Below are positions 5,775-6,812 of a DNA stretch of 6,812 nucleotides, in pieces. The notes under the pieces were generated by a model. That model saw only the letters and a program-made list of their open reading frames with translations. It was not told where the DNA came from and ran no database searches. Within the stretch, counting starts at the first letter, position 1; each line of letters opens with the position of its first letter. A program made the position numbers and the translations under genes. The DNA comes from JBCDLI01 sp038745535 (GTDB lineage: Bacteria; Pseudomonadota; Alphaproteobacteria; Rhizobiales; Rhizobiaceae). The stretch lies in NCBI GenBank assembly GCA_038745535.1, contig JBCDLI010000078.1, positions 1-6,812 on the forward strand, in the 5' to 3' direction.

Positions 5775-6812
5775 TTAAACCCGCTCGATGATCGTTGCCG
5801 TGCCCATGCCTGCACCAATGCAGAGCGTAACCAGTGCTGTGTTAAGGTCGCGGCGTTCAAGCTCATCGAGAACGGTGCCAAAGATCATCGCACCGGTGGC
5901 ACCAAGTGGATGGCCCATGGCGATTGCACCGCCTGCCACGTTGATCTTCGAATGATCGATTTCAAACGCCTGCATGTAACGAAGGACGACCGATGCAAAA
6001 GCTTCGTTCAGTTCAAACAAGTCAATGTCAGAAAGCTCCATCTTGGCTTTCTTCAAAAGCTTCTCCGTCACATCGACGGGGCCAGTGAGCATAAGTGTCG
6101 GGTCGGAGCCGATATTGGCGAACGCCTTGATTTTGGCACGCGGCGCTTTGCCGATCACCTTTGCGGCCTTCTTGGAGCCGAGCAGGACGCCCGCCGCTCC
6201 GTCTACGATGCCCGATGAATTACCGGCGTGGTGAACGTAGTTGATGGCCTCAATTTCCGGGTGACCTGAGATCCCCACCGCTTCAAAACCGCCCATCTGG
6301 CCGTGCATCACGAAGGATGGATCGAGGGAACCAAGCGACTGCATATCGGTCTCAGGTCGCATGTGTTCGTCACGATCAAGGATTTTCAGACCGTTTTGGT
6401 CTTTGATCTCGATGACAGAATTCTTGAAGTTACCCGCTTCCCAACTTGCTGCCGAGCGCTTCTGGCTCTCAACGGCATACGCGTCACAGTCGTCGCGCGA
6501 AAAGCCGTATTTCGTGGCGATCAGATCAGCAGAAACACCCTGAGGCATGAAATACGCTGGGATGTTGACAGATGGGTCCATGTACCAAGCGCCGCCGGAC
6601 GCGCCCATGCCAACACGGCTCATGCTTTCAACGCCGCCAGCGATTACGATATCATCTGCGCCCTGAGCAATTTTCGCTGCGCCAAAGTTAACTGCGTCGA
6701 GGCCGGACGCGCAGAACCGGTTAATTTGCATGCCGGGCGCCTCGGTCGCATAGCCAGCTTCGAAAACGGCAGAACGAGCGATATCGCCGCCTGCTTCATA
6801 CACTGGATCGAC
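5775..6812 (-). CDS. Acetyl-CoA acyltransferase (thiolase), 5' end outside the window
   Basis: This is a thiolase of the FadA/acetyl-CoA acetyltransferase group. It cleaves 3-ketoacyl-CoA with CoA to acetyl-CoA and a shortened acyl-CoA, the last step of beta-oxidation. The visible part is 345 residues and the frame is open at the right border (VDPVYEAGGDIAR...), so about 45-50 N-terminal residues are missing. A GTG at 6801-6803 is an internal valine, not a start. Counting from the border, the nucleophile is Cys34 (NRFCASG), followed by GGVESMS (59-65), NEAFA (269-273), the GGAIAMGHPLGATGA box with catalytic His301, and the second active-site Cys331 (CIGAGMG). The estimated full length near 390-395 fits FadA-type rather than the longer FadI-type enzymes. 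It leads the visible operon; the lipoprotein starts 13 bases after its stop and the hydratase/dehydrogenase follows. The operon promoter lies outside the window. Confidence 0.96.
   Translation of the reverse strand, partial: VDPVYEAGGDIARSAVFEAGYATEAPGMQINRFCASGLDAVNFGAAKIAQGADDIVIAGGVESMSRVGMGASGGAWYMDPSVNIPAYFMPQGVSADLIATKYGFSRDDCDAYAVESQKRSAASWEAGNFKNSVIEIKDQNGLKILDRDEHMRPETDMQSLGSLDPSFVMHGQMGGFEAVGISGHPEIEAINYVHHAGNSSGIVDGAAGVLLGSKKAAKVIGKAPRAKIKAFANIGSDPTLMLTGPVDVTEKLLKKAKMELSDIDLFELNEAFASVVLRYMQAFEIDHSKINVAGGAIAMGHPLGATGAMIFGTVLDELERRDLNTALVTLCIGAGMGTATIIERV

Noticed and set aside
5762..5881. 40-residue N-terminal extension of the lipoprotein
   Set aside because: It overlaps the thiolase 3' coding region in another frame and would make the lipobox signal internal.
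6801..6803. GTG as thiolase start
   Set aside because: The frame stays open to the border and the upstream residues (VDP) fit the thiolase family. The N-terminal part before the catalytic cysteine would otherwise be far too short.

Overview
This is a chromosomal window, probably from an alphaproteobacterium. By eye the G+C is moderately high. The proteins resemble those common in Sphingomonadales/Erythrobacteraceae-type genomes: a membrane-anchored LytTR regulator, a short DUF2306 protein and a two-part beta-oxidation set. This placement is inferred from protein style, not from a marker gene. I see no mobile element, CRISPR array, tRNA or rRNA.

Left edge (1-156): no gene starts here. All three forward frames are closed by base 53. 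A strong intrinsic terminator (96-131) with its T-tract on the + strand implies that a forward gene ends at or just beyond the left border.

Oxidase/regulator block (157-3012): reading leftwards are a membrane-bound LytTR-type transcriptional regulator (2454-1657) and, 96 bases downstream, a Tat-exported multicopper oxidase (1560-157). Diverging from the regulator, after a 66-base spacer, is a small five-helix DUF2306 membrane protein (2521-3012). The layout suggests that the regulator senses something in or at the membrane and controls itself, the periplasmic oxidase and possibly DUF2306. This is inference from gene order and domain content. Start choices here are set by clear Shine-Dalgarno sequences, except for the regulator, whose start is ambiguous.

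Fatty-acid block (3074-6812, all minus strand): an acetyl-CoA acyltransferase (thiolase) cut by the right border, a 145-residue lipoprotein of unknown function, and a 740-residue FadB/FadJ-type enoyl-CoA hydratase/3-hydroxyacyl-CoA dehydrogenase. The three are spaced by 13 and 27 bases and end at a minus-strand terminator (3024-3051), so they look like one transcript. The two enzymes supply the last three steps of beta-oxidation: hydration, dehydrogenation and thiolysis. The lipoprotein between them is the odd member.

Most of the window is ordinary metabolism. The items most worth a second look are the LytTR-oxidase-DUF2306 cluster, the leucine at the type 1 copper axial position of the oxidase, the lipoprotein inside the beta-oxidation operon, and an 11-codon ORF that overlaps the start of the regulator in a GTGA arrangement.
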